From Vibrio marinisediminis (GTDB lineage: Bacteria; Pseudomonadota; Gammaproteobacteria; Enterobacterales; Vibrionaceae), in the NCBI RefSeq assembly GCF_014050145.1, contig NZ_JACFYF010000012.1, forward strand, positions 56,433 through 120,432: 64,000 nucleotides of DNA, in the 5' to 3' direction. Below, one piece after another: positions 30,048 through 38,665 of the stretch. The position numbers and the translations under genes were made by a program. Each line of letters begins with the position of its first letter. Position 1 is the stretch's first letter. The notes under the pieces were generated by a model. That model searched no databases. It was not told the DNA's origin and saw only the letters and a program-made list of their open reading frames with translations.

Positions 30048-30534
30048 AGCGCCAGCTGACATTCTGGTTATTGACCGATTATTGAAATCGACGTTTGAGA
30101 CCGAAGCGGAAGCGAATTTGGTCATGTCACTAAGAGAAAACGGCAAGCTGACGTTATCGCTGGTGGCTTGTAATGATGACGGTGAAGTGGTTGGTCACGC
30201 CATGTTTAGCCCAGTGATGCTAGAAGGTGAAGATCTTAACTGGCAGGGGTTAGCGCCGGTATCGGTTCGTGAAGACTACCGTAAGCAAGGCGTTGCCGCC
30301 GCGATGATTCGTGATGCTTTAGAATCTCTGAATGATTTTGGCTATCCGGCGTGCGTGGTATTGGGCGATCCCGCTTACTACGGGCGTTTTGGATTTGAAG
30401 CGGCTGAGAAACACCATTTCCGTTGCCAATGGCAAGTGCCTGAAGGGGCATTCCAAGTATTGGCAATTGCGCCAGGTGAGTTTGAACAGCGCCAAGGTCA
30501 AATTGAGTACAGCGAAGAATTTGCTAATTTCTAG
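30031..30534 (+). CDS. yhbS: GNAT-family N-acetyltransferase YhbS
   Basis: A 167-residue GNAT acetyltransferase. The acetyl-CoA loop is in APVSVREDYRKQGVAAAMI (R/Q-x-x-G-x-G/A), and VVLGDPAYYGRFGFEAA is the YhbS family signature after the core. The ATG lies inside the end of ubiT with GAGGTAG just upstream. The substrate is unknown. Genomic pairing with ubiT is conserved in enterics. Confidence 0.9.
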   Translation: MLIRTEAPADILVIDRLLKSTFETEAEANLVMSLRENGKLTLSLVACNDDGEVVGHAMFSPVMLEGEDLNWQGLAPVSVREDYRKQGVAAAMIRDALESLNDFGYPACVVLGDPAYYGRFGFEAAEKHHFRCQWQVPEGAFQVLAIAPGEFEQRQGQIEYSEEFANF

Positions 30535-30550
30535 CGTGTTATTGGTAGAG

Positions 30551-30577
30551 AAAAGGGGCGCTTAGCCCCTTTTTTGT
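30551..30577 (+). terminator. Terminator after yhbS
   Basis: AAAGGGGC / GCCCCTTT stem with a 5-base loop and T run. Confidence 0.9.
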
Positions 30578-30629
30578 TGCGCGTAGATTTGTGCTAATAT
30601 GAGCGCCCAAATTTTAGAGAACAGCACTT

Positions 30630-31031
30630 ATGCAAACTAACTCGACGGCATATTTATCAGAGATGGGTATCGACACTTATCAACTGATGCACCCACAGCG
30701 GTTGTCAGGTTGCCAAGTCGCAGCGATAAACTTGCCTTCAGATTGCAAAATGCTGTTGGTGTCACCTACTTTGCCAGAAGGTAGCCAAGCTGAGTTTCTA
30801 GAACGAGTGTTGAAGAGCATGCAGTTAACCTTGGCGCAAATTCGCCATGTTTTTCCTCAGCAGGTTGATCAAGTACAACCACAATCCGTTGAGTGGTTAT
30901 GGTTCGCCGGTTGCCCAAGCTCAGATACACTACAAGGTAAAGTGCTAAGTTCTCCTTTACTTAGTGACATTGATGGCAATAACCAACAACGCAAAGCGTT
31001 GTGGCAGCAAATCTGCACCTATTCCGAATAA
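30630..31031 (+). CDS. holD: DNA polymerase III subunit psi
   Basis: A 133-residue component of the clamp-loader complex, joining chi (HolC) to the tau/gamma ATPase. Recognised by the opening YLSEMGIDTYQLMHPQRLSG, where E. coli psi has a similar LxxMGIxxWxLxxPxxLxG, and by a Trp-containing WFAGC segment in the second half. It is followed three bases later by rimI, the same order as in E. coli. Length matches (137 aa in E. coli). Confidence 0.88.
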   Translation: MQTNSTAYLSEMGIDTYQLMHPQRLSGCQVAAINLPSDCKMLLVSPTLPEGSQAEFLERVLKSMQLTLAQIRHVFPQQVDQVQPQSVEWLWFAGCPSSDTLQGKVLSSPLLSDIDGNNQQRKALWQQICTYSE

Positions 31032-31034
31032 ATT

Positions 31035-31484
31035 ATGACATTACAGTTCCTTCCTCTTGCTGTAGAACATCTTGATGATGTTTGGGCAATTGAGCAGCAA
31101 GCACACAGCCATCCATGGGCAGAGTCAATGATTCGCGACGTAAATAGCCGTGGTGGATGCCATCATGTACTCATCGATAACGATCAGTTAGTAGGCTACT
31201 TTTACGCACAAAATATCGTCGGAGAGGTGACATTGCTGAATATTGCAGTCGCACCAGAACGACAAGGCAAGGGCTATGGTAAAGCCTTGCTTGAACACCT
31301 GCTTGACCACGGTGAAAAAGCCAACGCAGAAAGCGTGTGGCTAGAAGTCAGAGAAAGCAACCACAAAGCATTTGCACTGTATGAATGCGCGGGTTTTAAC
31401 GAAGTTGATAGACGTAAAAATTATTACCCCGCAGCCAGTGGCAATGAGGACGCGATTATCATGAGCTATTTATTCCTTTTCTGA
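31035..31484 (+). CDS. rimI: Ribosomal protein S18 alanine N-acetyltransferase
   Basis: A 149-residue GNAT enzyme acetylating the N-terminal Ala of S18. It has NIAVAPERQGKGYGKALLEHLL (acetyl-CoA binding Q/RxxGxG, split here over about 66-87), WLEVRESNHKAFALYECAGF and the C-terminal Tyr in RRKNYYPA used as acid in RimI. Tightly coupled to holD (three-base gap). Confidence 0.93.
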   Translation: MTLQFLPLAVEHLDDVWAIEQQAHSHPWAESMIRDVNSRGGCHHVLIDNDQLVGYFYAQNIVGEVTLLNIAVAPERQGKGYGKALLEHLLDHGEKANAESVWLEVRESNHKAFALYECAGFNEVDRRKNYYPAASGNEDAIIMSYLFLF

Positions 31485-31588
31485 TTTGCCCCCAAAAGGA
31501 ATATAAGCGAGAATACCGCGCAAAATTGAATCGAATTCGTTTGTTTAACAATTAAACAAGCATCCAGACAGAAAAGAAGACCAGTTTG

Positions 31589-33178
31589 ATGTCAAATACA
31601 CCATTTATCGGCGAAGTTTCTAAGCGTAGAACGTTCGCGATTATCTCTCACCCGGATGCGGGTAAAACCACCATTACAGAAAAAGTTCTGTTGTTCGGAA
31701 ACGCGATCCAGAAAGCGGGTACAGTAAAAGGTCGTGGCTCTAACCAGCACGCGAAATCTGACTGGATGGAGATGGAAAAAGAACGTGGCATCTCGGTAAC
31801 AACGTCTGTGATGCAGTTCCCATACAACGATTGCCTAGTCAATCTATTGGATACTCCGGGACACGAAGACTTCTCGGAAGATACCTACCGTACACTAACG
31901 GCTGTTGACTCATGTCTAATGGTTATCGATGCGGCGAAAGGTGTCGAAGATCGTACTCGTAAGTTGATGGAAGTTACCCGTCTACGTGATACACCAATCG
32001 TGACGTTCATGAACAAACTTGACCGTGACGTACGCGATCCAATGGAAGTATTGGACGAAGTAGAAAACGAACTGGGTATGATGTGTGCACCGATCACTTG
32101 GCCAATTGGCTGTGGTAAAGAGTTTAAAGGTGTTTACCACATTCACCGTGACGAAACGATTCTGTATGAATCAGGTCATGGTCATGAAATCCAAGAAGTT
32201 CGCATCATTAAGGGCTTAGATAACCCTGAGTTAGATGAGCAAGTTGGTGCTGATCTTGCGGCTAGCGTACGTGAAGAGCTTGAGTTAGTGATGGGAGCTT
32301 GCCCAGAGTTTGACCTAGAGTCATTCCTCGTTGGCGAACTAACACCTGTTTACTTTGGTACAGCACTAGGTAACTTTGGTGTGGACCACATGCTTGATGG
32401 CTTGACCCAGTGGGCACCAATGCCAAAAACTCGCCAAGCAGTCGAGCGTGAAGTCGAAGCAACAGAAGATAAGTTCTCAGGCTTTGTCTTTAAGATCCAA
32501 GCAAACATGGACCCAAAGCACCGCGACCGTATCGCGTTCATGCGTATTGTATCGGGTACTTACACCCAAGGCATGAAGATGAACCACGTGCGTCTTGGTA
32601 AGCAAGTGAGCATCTCAGACGCAGTAACGTTCATGGCAGGTGACCGTTCACGTGCAGAAAACGCTTATGCGGGTGATATTATTGGTCTGCATAACCACGG
32701 TACAATTCAAATTGGTGATACTTTCACTCAAGGTGAAGCACTGAAGTTCTCTGGTATTCCAAACTTTGCGCCAGAACTGTTCCGTCGTATTCGCCTTAAA
32801 GATCCATTGAAGCAGAAGCAGCTACTAAAAGGTCTAGTACAGCTTTCAGAAGAAGGTGCCGTACAGGTATTCCGCCCACTGCAAAACAACGATCTAATCG
32901 TAGGTGCCGTTGGTGTGCTTCAGTTTGACGTAGTCGTGGCTCGCTTGAAGTCAGAATACAACGTAGAAGCGATCTACGAAGGTGTAAACGTTGCAACCGC
33001 ACGCTGGGTCGAGTGTAGCGATGGTAAAAAACTGGATGAGTTCCAGCGTAAGAACCAAGCAAACCTAGCTCTTGATGGTGGTGACAACCTAAGCTACATC
33101 GCGCCAACGATGGTTAACCTGAATTTAGCGCAAGAGCGTTTTCCAGAGGTTGTGTTCCGCGCGACTCGCGAACACTAA
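31589..33178 (+). CDS. prfC: Peptide chain release factor 3
   Basis: A 529-residue translational GTPase that recycles RF1/RF2 from the ribosome. G motifs are present: [13 protein letters not shown] (G1), the [15 protein letters not shown] segment (G3) and NKLDRD (G4). Length matches E. coli RF3 (529). The ATG at 31589 is used; the TTG directly before it has no better ribosome site. It stands near holD-rimI as in E. coli and is followed by a repeat-containing gap. Confidence 0.98.
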   Translation: MSNTPFIGEVSKRRTFAIISHPDAGKTTITEKVLLFGNAIQKAGTVKGRGSNQHAKSDWMEMEKERGISVTTSVMQFPYNDCLVNLLDTPGHEDFSEDTYRTLTAVDSCLMVIDAAKGVEDRTRKLMEVTRLRDTPIVTFMNKLDRDVRDPMEVLDEVENELGMMCAPITWPIGCGKEFKGVYHIHRDETILYESGHGHEIQEVRIIKGLDNPELDEQVGADLAASVREELELVMGACPEFDLESFLVGELTPVYFGTALGNFGVDHMLDGLTQWAPMPKTRQAVEREVEATEDKFSGFVFKIQANMDPKHRDRIAFMRIVSGTYTQGMKMNHVRLGKQVSISDAVTFMAGDRSRAENAYAGDIIGLHNHGTIQIGDTFTQGEALKFSGIPNFAPELFRRIRLKDPLKQKQLLKGLVQLSEEGAVQVFRPLQNNDLIVGAVGVLQFDVVVARLKSEYNVEAIYEGVNVATARWVECSDGKKLDEFQRKNQANLALDGGDNLSYIAPTMVNLNLAQERFPEVVFRATREH

Positions 33179-33190
33179 TATTCTTCGTAT

Positions 33191-33230
33191 TTGGTGTGAT
33201 AGCGGCGTTGACGTCGTTAACTCACACCAA
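33191..33230. repeat. Inverted repeat element after prfC
   Basis: Arms TTGGTGTGA (33191-33199) and TCACACCAA (33222-33230) form a 9-bp perfect stem around a 22-base centre that contains the palindrome GACGTC. Twelve bases after the prfC stop; with no T run it is not a typical terminator, though it could protect the prfC mRNA end. It looks like part of the same intergenic repeat block as the tandem copies downstream. Confidence 0.6.
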
Positions 33231-33250
33231 TCACATAGTTGTCTATGTTC

Positions 33251-33540
33251 ATGGCGATGAGCGAACTTGTCGCCTTGCTCTGACACCAATTACTTTGAAT
33301 ATCACGGTTGGTAGGTGAAAGTGCCTAGCCATAGCATCAACTATGTAGAATATGTTGTGAAATGCCGATGGCGATGAGTGAACTTGTTGCCTTGCTCTGA
33401 CACCAACTACTTTGAATATCACGGTTGGTAGGTGAAAGTGCCTAGCCATAACATCAACTATGTAGAATATGTTGTGAAATGCCGATGGCGATGAGTGAAC
33501 TTGTTGCCTTGATCTGATAGCAACTACTTTGAATATATCA
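33251..33540. repeat. 117-bp tandem repeat, about 2.5 copies
   Basis: Copies begin at 33251, 33368 and 33485 (each starting ATGGCGATGAG), exactly 117 bases apart. Copies 1 and 2 differ at only a few positions; the third breaks off after about 56 bases and is more divergent. The repeat does not encode a convincing protein: the open frame on the minus strand simply repeats itself and has no ribosome site. It fills most of the 484-bp gap between prfC and srmB. Confidence 0.85.
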
Positions 33541-33608
33541 GTAGATATGGAGTAGGGTGTTTAGTGGTTTAGCTACGATCGCGATTGAGTTGAAAATATT
33601 GAGATAAT

Positions 33609-33639
33609 AAAAATGCCACTTCAATGAAGTGGCATTTTT
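33609..33639 (-). terminator. Terminator after srmB (bidirectional form)
   Basis: Nearly continuous palindrome AAAATGCCACTTC / GAAGTGGCATTTT with small loop and T runs on both strands, 24 bases past the srmB stop. Confidence 0.9.
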
Positions 33640-33662
33640 GTATTTGGAATTTGAAGTGTTAA

Positions 33663-34892
33663 TTACTTCTTCTTAGTCGCTTTCTTTTTGCTTTTTGCTG
33701 CTGACTTTTTCTTGTCGTCTTTTTTCTTCTTCTTAATCACTGGTTTTTTGTGTTTAGGACGAAGTTCTTTAACGAAACGCTCTTTAATGTCTTCTTTTAC
33801 ATAACGAGCCACGCGATCGAGCATTGCTTGGTCATGTGCTTCAACAAGAGAGACAGCATTGCCTTTCTTACCTGCACGAGCAGTACGACCGATACGGTGT
33901 AGGTAAACATCGGCACTGCGTGGCATGTCGAAATTGATTACATGACTTACGTCAGGTAAGTCGATACCACGTGCAGCAACATCAGTCGCAAGCAGTACGT
34001 TTACGGTACCATCACGGAAGCGTGCGATCGCATTGTTACGGCGATCTTGAGGCATTTCACCTTGGATCCAAGAACAAGGTATTTGCGCTCTTTCTAACTC
34101 GGTTCGCAGATCAGCAAGACGCTCACGAGTTTTCAAGAAGATAATTGAACGCTCAGCTTGCTCAGTAATGATCACTTTAAGCAGCGCCAGTTTGTGTTCC
34201 ATGCTGTCCGCGCGGTGATACCACTGAGTGATCTTCTTGCGCTCACGGCGAGAAGGCTCTGAATCGATATTTGCTGGATTTTTCAGTAGATCGGCGGTGA
34301 AGCCTTCAACACCTTTACCTTCTAGCGTTGCTGAGAAAAGTAGCGTTTGTTTGCGCCAGCGACACTCGGTAGAAAGACGGTCAACGGTTGGACCAAAGCC
34401 CATATCGAGCATACGGTCAGCTTCGTCAAGGATCAGCCATTCAATTGCACGGCAATCAAAACGTTCTGCTCTGATGTATTCCATCAAACGACCTGGTGTT
34501 GCAACTACGATATCTTGCGTTGTCGCCAGAATATCGGCGTGTTCTTGGTATTGAACGCCACCTGTGATAGTGAAAATATTTAGCTTAGTATTTTTTGCTA
34601 GTGCACGAGCTTGGTCGGCAACTTGCATTGCTAATTCACGTGTTGGAGTCAGGATCAATACGCGTGCAGGCCCAGGCTTACGACGAGGGAAATCTTGCAA
34701 AAATTGCAGCGCAGGTAGAACGAACGCGGCCGTTTTACCAGTACCAGTTGGCGCTGAAGCTAGAATATCTCGACCTTCCAATGCTTGAGGAATCGCTTGA
34801 GCTTGCACTTCTGTTGGGCGCTCAAAGCCCATATCTTCGATAGCGCTAAGCAGGTTTGGATCTAAATCGAGGTCTGCAAAATTCTTGATCAC
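33663..34892 (-). CDS. srmB: ATP-dependent DEAD-box RNA helicase SrmB
   Basis: A 409-residue helicase acting early in 50S assembly. Motifs: SAPTGTGKTAAF (I), PTRELAMQ (Ia), ATPGR (Ib), DEADRMLD (II), FSATL (III), and HRIGRTARAGKKG (VI). The similarity to E. coli SrmB continues across RRERKKITQWYHRADSMEHK. The C-terminus is an extremely Lys-rich tail of about 40 residues for RNA binding. The frame starts at an ATG at 34913, but that ATG lies before the GGAG, so the GTG at 34892 (protein beginning MIKNFADLDL) is chosen. Neighbour trmN6 is also its neighbour in E. coli. Confidence 0.93.
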   Translation of the reverse strand: MIKNFADLDLDPNLLSAIEDMGFERPTEVQAQAIPQALEGRDILASAPTGTGKTAAFVLPALQFLQDFPRRKPGPARVLILTPTRELAMQVADQARALAKNTKLNIFTITGGVQYQEHADILATTQDIVVATPGRLMEYIRAERFDCRAIEWLILDEADRMLDMGFGPTVDRLSTECRWRKQTLLFSATLEGKGVEGFTADLLKNPANIDSEPSRRERKKITQWYHRADSMEHKLALLKVIITEQAERSIIFLKTRERLADLRTELERAQIPCSWIQGEMPQDRRNNAIARFRDGTVNVLLATDVAARGIDLPDVSHVINFDMPRSADVYLHRIGRTARAGKKGNAVSLVEAHDQAMLDRVARYVKEDIKERFVKELRPKHKKPVIKKKKKDDKKKSAAKSKKKATKKK

Positions 34893-35026
34893 AGTTAGTT
34901 CTCCACAAGCCATTCGGCGAGATTGAAAAGATGAGAGGCAGATATATTACGTAGCCCAAAATGGGCTAAGACAAAAATTAGACCGCATAGTATAGTTGTA
35001 TTGGTGATAAGGATCACACCTTATTT

Positions 35027-35746
35027 CTACATCTTTAAATAAAAGTCTTTCGTCAGGGCGATAAAGCCTTCGCTATAGCCGAGTTTATCACGAATTGTCA
35101 GCTGTTGAGGTTGGCATTGGCTCTCTTGTTTGCTTAATTCAATCAGCAGCCTGTTTTCAGCTTTTGTCTCGGTTGGTTTGATTCGGCACAGGCGAGAAAC
35201 AAAAAAGCCAAGCTGTTGAGCAAGTGTGATGAAAGCTTCACCTTCAACCACCGGTAAAATAAAACTGGCTCTCCCTTGCTCATTGAGCAGTGACTGGCAG
35301 CATTGCAGTAGTGCTTGATGGCTCAAACTATCAGTATGTCGGGCTGTTGCACGTTGTTTTGATTGCGATTGCTCGCCGCTGTTGAAATATGGTGGGTTAC
35401 AGATGATGCCATCAAATTCGCCCAAATCAGTGGCAGTAAGAATATCAGCCAACTCCACACGTATCCGTTGTGACCAAGGTGAATTGAGAACGTTTAATTG
35501 TGCAGCAGCAGTGGCATTTGTATCGATGTCGACGGCGTGGATATCCATTTCCAATTTACGTTGAGCACACATCAAGGCTAGCAAGCCTGTTCCTGTGCCA
35601 ATATCTAAAATTCGTTTAATGTCCGTTAAATCAATCCAAGCGCCCAAGAGCACCCCATCGGTGCTGACGGGCATACCACATTGCCCGCCATTTATCGCGA
35701 ATTTTTTGAACTGAAAATTCTTAGTATTTTGTAAATTGTTGCTCAT
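35027..35746 (-). CDS. trmN6: tRNA1(Val) (adenine(37)-N6)-methyltransferase
   Basis: A 239-residue SAM-dependent methyltransferase (YfiC). It shows LDIGTGTGLLALMCAQ (SAM motif I) and the N6-adenine motif NPPYF in GIICNPPYFNSG. The N-terminal FQFKKFAINGGQCGMPVSTD and GVLLGAW match the YfiC family (HxxxxFKVxTDGxLLGAW-like). Modifies A37 of tRNA1-Val. Next to srmB, as in enterics, though here both genes are on the same strand. Confidence 0.92.
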   Translation of the reverse strand: MSNNLQNTKNFQFKKFAINGGQCGMPVSTDGVLLGAWIDLTDIKRILDIGTGTGLLALMCAQRKLEMDIHAVDIDTNATAAAQLNVLNSPWSQRIRVELADILTATDLGEFDGIICNPPYFNSGEQSQSKQRATARHTDSLSHQALLQCCQSLLNEQGRASFILPVVEGEAFITLAQQLGFFVSRLCRIKPTETKAENRLLIELSKQESQCQPQQLTIRDKLGYSEGFIALTKDFYLKM

Positions 35747-36055
35747 TTAATATCCGGTTATTGGTTGATATTCGAGTTGCTTAAACCGTTGTAGATTAGT
35801 TGTGTAAAATTATTCTCTATATATCACTATTTTTGTTAATGAATTTATTGGCTGTTTATTCTGATTTATTATTTTAACTTGGTGTTTATGACTGGTTTTC
35901 TGCTTGCTGTATAAATTTATATGGTGTTTTTTGCTTTGCTGTTGCGAACAGATGAGTATTTGGTCATTATTCTGCTCTAAATTTGATAGTTCAGAGGGTG
36001 ATTTTACCCATCTGAGCAGACACAACATCCATCAGTAGAAGAAAAAGGTCATTCT
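35747..36055. other. Gap between trmN6 and brnQ
   Basis: 309 bp, AT-rich, containing the divergent promoters of trmN6 and brnQ. A 72-codon frame on the minus strand has low-complexity Asn/Lys/Gln composition and no ribosome site; I see no gene here. Confidence 0.5.
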
Positions 36056-37369
36056 GTGAAGCAGTCGTTAAAATTAACAGATATTACAGCGTTAGGCTTT
36101 ATGCTTTTCGCCTTCTTTTTAGGTGCTGGTAACATCATCTTCCCTCCACTAGCTGGTCAATTAGCAGGGGAAAATGTACTTCCAGCGATGATTGGTTTCT
36201 TATTGACAGCAGTAGGTCTTCCTCTTGTTACCATTATTGCTATCGCTGTCGCTGGTGGTTCTTGGGGCAAGCTAACTCAAGATTTACCAGTGAAAGCAGC
36301 CACAATCATGTCGGTATTGATTTTCATCATTATCGGTCCTGCATTCGCGGCACCACGTACAGGGCTTGTTGCGTATGAAATGGCGGTTAAGCCGTTCTTT
36401 GCTCACGCAGACCAAATTCACTTAACAATTTTCTCAATTGTATTCTTTGTGATTGCCATGTCGTTTTCATGGTCACAAGGCAAGTTGATTGATGTGATCG
36501 GTAAAGTTCTGACACCGGTACTATTCATTGGTCTGATTGTTCTTGCTGGCGCAGTATTTTTCTTCCCACAAGGTGAGATCATTGCAGCTCAAGGCGAATA
36601 CCTAACGCACCCACTACAAAAGGGTTTTCTTGAAGGCTACAACACCATGGACACCTTTGGTGCTTTGATGTTTGGTGTACTGATTGTAGATGCATTGCGT
36701 GGTAAAGGTATTATTGAACAAAAGGCAACAACTAAATACCTTATCTGTGCGGGTTTAATTGCGGCGGTTGGTCTAATGTTTGTTTACGTTTCATTATTCT
36801 ACCTAGGTGCGACTAGCTCTGTTGTTGCTGCTGGTGCGGATAACGGTGGCGTGATTTTAAGCCTGTATGTTCAAGCGCTATTCGGTTCTTATGGTCAAGT
36901 CGTTCTGACTATTATTGTACTGCTAGCTTGTTTGACTACCGCAATTGGTTTGATTTCAGCATGTTCGGATTACTTTAGCTCACTAACGTCGATTTCTTAT
37001 AAGAAATGGGTTGTGATTAATGGTGTTGCTTGTGCGGTAGTTGCCAACGTTGGTTTGTCACAGCTGATTGCTTTGTCTGTTCCAGTGTTATTTGCGCTAT
37101 ACCCTGTGGCAATCGCACTTGTTGTGTTGACGTTCCTACGTAACAAACTGCCAAACCCACGTATTGCTTACCGCAGTGTCATTTTGGTTTCACTGGTATT
37201 CGCCTTGGTTGATGCGGCGAAAGTTGCCGGTGTTGATGTGTCAGCATTTAATGTATTACCACTGTTTGATGTCGGCATGGGCTGGTTGTTGCCAACGGTA
37301 GCTGCGATGATCTGTGTATTCTTTATTGGTAAATCAGAACAGCCAACTCTGGCAGAAGATGCGGCATAA
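36056..37369 (+). CDS. brnQ: Branched-chain amino acid transporter BrnQ (LIV-II carrier)
   Basis: A 437-residue inner-membrane sodium-coupled symporter for Leu, Ile and Val, with about 12 hydrophobic helices. The N-terminus has MLFAFFLGAGNIIFPPLAGQ, the BrnQ hallmark, followed by TAVGLPLVTIIAIA and GPAFAAPRTGLVAYE. The start is GTG at 36056 with AAGG nine bases upstream. It is a single-gene unit ended by its own terminator. Confidence 0.95.
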   Translation: MKQSLKLTDITALGFMLFAFFLGAGNIIFPPLAGQLAGENVLPAMIGFLLTAVGLPLVTIIAIAVAGGSWGKLTQDLPVKAATIMSVLIFIIIGPAFAAPRTGLVAYEMAVKPFFAHADQIHLTIFSIVFFVIAMSFSWSQGKLIDVIGKVLTPVLFIGLIVLAGAVFFFPQGEIIAAQGEYLTHPLQKGFLEGYNTMDTFGALMFGVLIVDALRGKGIIEQKATTKYLICAGLIAAVGLMFVYVSLFYLGATSSVVAAGADNGGVILSLYVQALFGSYGQVVLTIIVLLACLTTAIGLISACSDYFSSLTSISYKKWVVINGVACAVVANVGLSQLIALSVPVLFALYPVAIALVVLTFLRNKLPNPRIAYRSVILVSLVFALVDAAKVAGVDVSAFNVLPLFDVGMGWLLPTVAAMICVFFIGKSEQPTLAEDAA

Positions 37370-37391
37370 TTCGCTGTAAAACATCGATGAA

Positions 37392-37429
37392 AATCCCTCG
37401 TGATGCTTAGCATGACGGGGGGTTTTTTT
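37392..37429 (+). terminator. Terminator after brnQ
   Basis: Imperfect stem CCCTCGTGATGC / GCATGACGGGGG with a short loop and seven T residues. Confidence 0.75.
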
Positions 37430-37532
37430 ATCTTAAGCGGCTCTTAGTGCTGGCAAAAAAATTTCCTGTATCTCTGTCACACTTTTCAGTACAATTCCTC
37501 GGTTAAATTCTACTCATAAATATTGAGCAAGC

Positions 37533-38631
37533 ATGTTTGAAATCAATCCTATTAAAAACCGTCTTCAGGACGTGTCTGAGCGCACGAAAGTCCTGAGGGG
37601 GTATCTTTGACTATGACGCTAAACAAGAGCGTCTAGAAGAAGTAAACGCAGAACTAGAGCAACCTGATGTATGGAACGAACCTGAGCGTGCACAAGCGTT
37701 AGGTAAAGAGCGTGCCGCATTGGAAGCTGTTGTCGAAACGATCAATCAACTTGAGCAAGGCGTCGAAGACGTTGAAGGTCTTTTAGAACTTGCTGTTGAA
37801 GAAGAAGATCAAGAGACGTTCGATGAAATAGAACCAGAACTTGCAGAGCTTGAATCTAAGCTAGGTAAACTTGAGTTCCGTCGTATGTTCTCTGGTGATC
37901 ATGATGCTTCTGATTGCTACATTGACTTGCAATCTGGCTCTGGTGGTACGGAAGCGCAAGATTGGACTTCAATCATGTTGCGTATGTACCTACGCTGGGC
38001 TGAAGCGAAAGGCTTTAAGACGGAAGTGATCGAAGTATCAGAAGGCGAAGTGGCTGGCTTAAAAGGCGCGACGGTTAAGATCTCTGGTGAGTACGCTTAT
38101 GGTTGGTTACGCACTGAAACTGGTGTTCACCGTTTAGTTCGTAAGTCGCCGTTTGACTCAAGTGGTCGTCGTCACACCTCGTTTGCTTCTGCGTTTATCT
38201 ACCCAGAAATTGATGACAACATCACGATTGATATTAACCCATCTGATCTTCGTATTGATGTTTACCGCGCTTCCGGTGCGGGTGGTCAGCACGTAAACAC
38301 CACAGAATCGGCGGTTCGTATTACGCACGTACCGACCAATACCGTGGTTCAGTGTCAAAACGACCGTTCTCAGCATAAGAACAAGGATCAAGCAATGAAG
38401 CAGCTACGTGCTAAGCTTTTTGAGCTTGAAATCCAAAAACAAAATGCTGAAAAACAAGCGAATGAAGATACCAAATCAGACATTGGCTGGGGTAGCCAGA
38501 TCCGCTCTTACGTTCTGGATGACTCGCGTATTAAAGATTTACGTACTGGCGTTGAAAACCGTAATACTCAAGCGGTTCTTGACGGCGATCTAGACAAATT
38601 TATTGAAGCTAGCCTGAAATCAGGCTTGTAA
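37533..38631 (+). CDS. prfB: Peptide chain release factor 2, programmed +1 frameshift
   Basis: RF2 reads UAA and UGA stops. Translation starts at ATG 37533, runs 25 codons to an in-frame TGA at 37608 and, after a +1 shift, continues from GAC at 37609 to 38631, giving 365 residues, the E. coli length. The main frame has [15 protein letters not shown] (SPF stop-recognition tripeptide) and [20 protein letters not shown] (GGQ). The second part has no credible independent start until far inside. Followed 34 bases later by lysS, the conserved prfB-lysS operon. Confidence 0.97.
37596..37611 (+). promoter_or_regulatory. prfB +1 frameshift signal
   Basis: Internal Shine-Dalgarno AGGGGG (37596-37601), then TAT CTT TGA C: the slippery CTTT, the stop TGA and a following C. 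Spacing and sequence are identical to E. coli. Low RF2 slows termination at TGA and favours the shift, so RF2 controls its own synthesis. Confidence 0.97.
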
Positions 38632-38665
38632 GCTTTTCACCGACTAAAAACAGGATACATCGAAA

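Noticed and set aside
33249-33449. 66-residue minus-strand ORF with internally repeated sequence
   Set aside because: The repetition simply reflects the 117-bp DNA repeat; no ribosome site.
33251-33540. Possible CRISPR array
   Set aside because: The 117-bp units are directly adjacent, without short repeats alternating with unique spacers, and there are no cas genes.
34893-34913. Upstream ATG start for srmB
   Set aside because: It lies before the GGAG ribosome site; the GTG after it gives the family N-terminus.
35810-36028. 72-residue minus-strand ORF upstream of brnQ
   Set aside because: Low-complexity composition from AT-rich DNA, no ribosome site, overlaps the brnQ promoter region.
37720-38631. 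RF2 as a short 303-residue protein
   Set aside because: The frameshift signal and upstream 25-codon ORF show the true start is at 37533.
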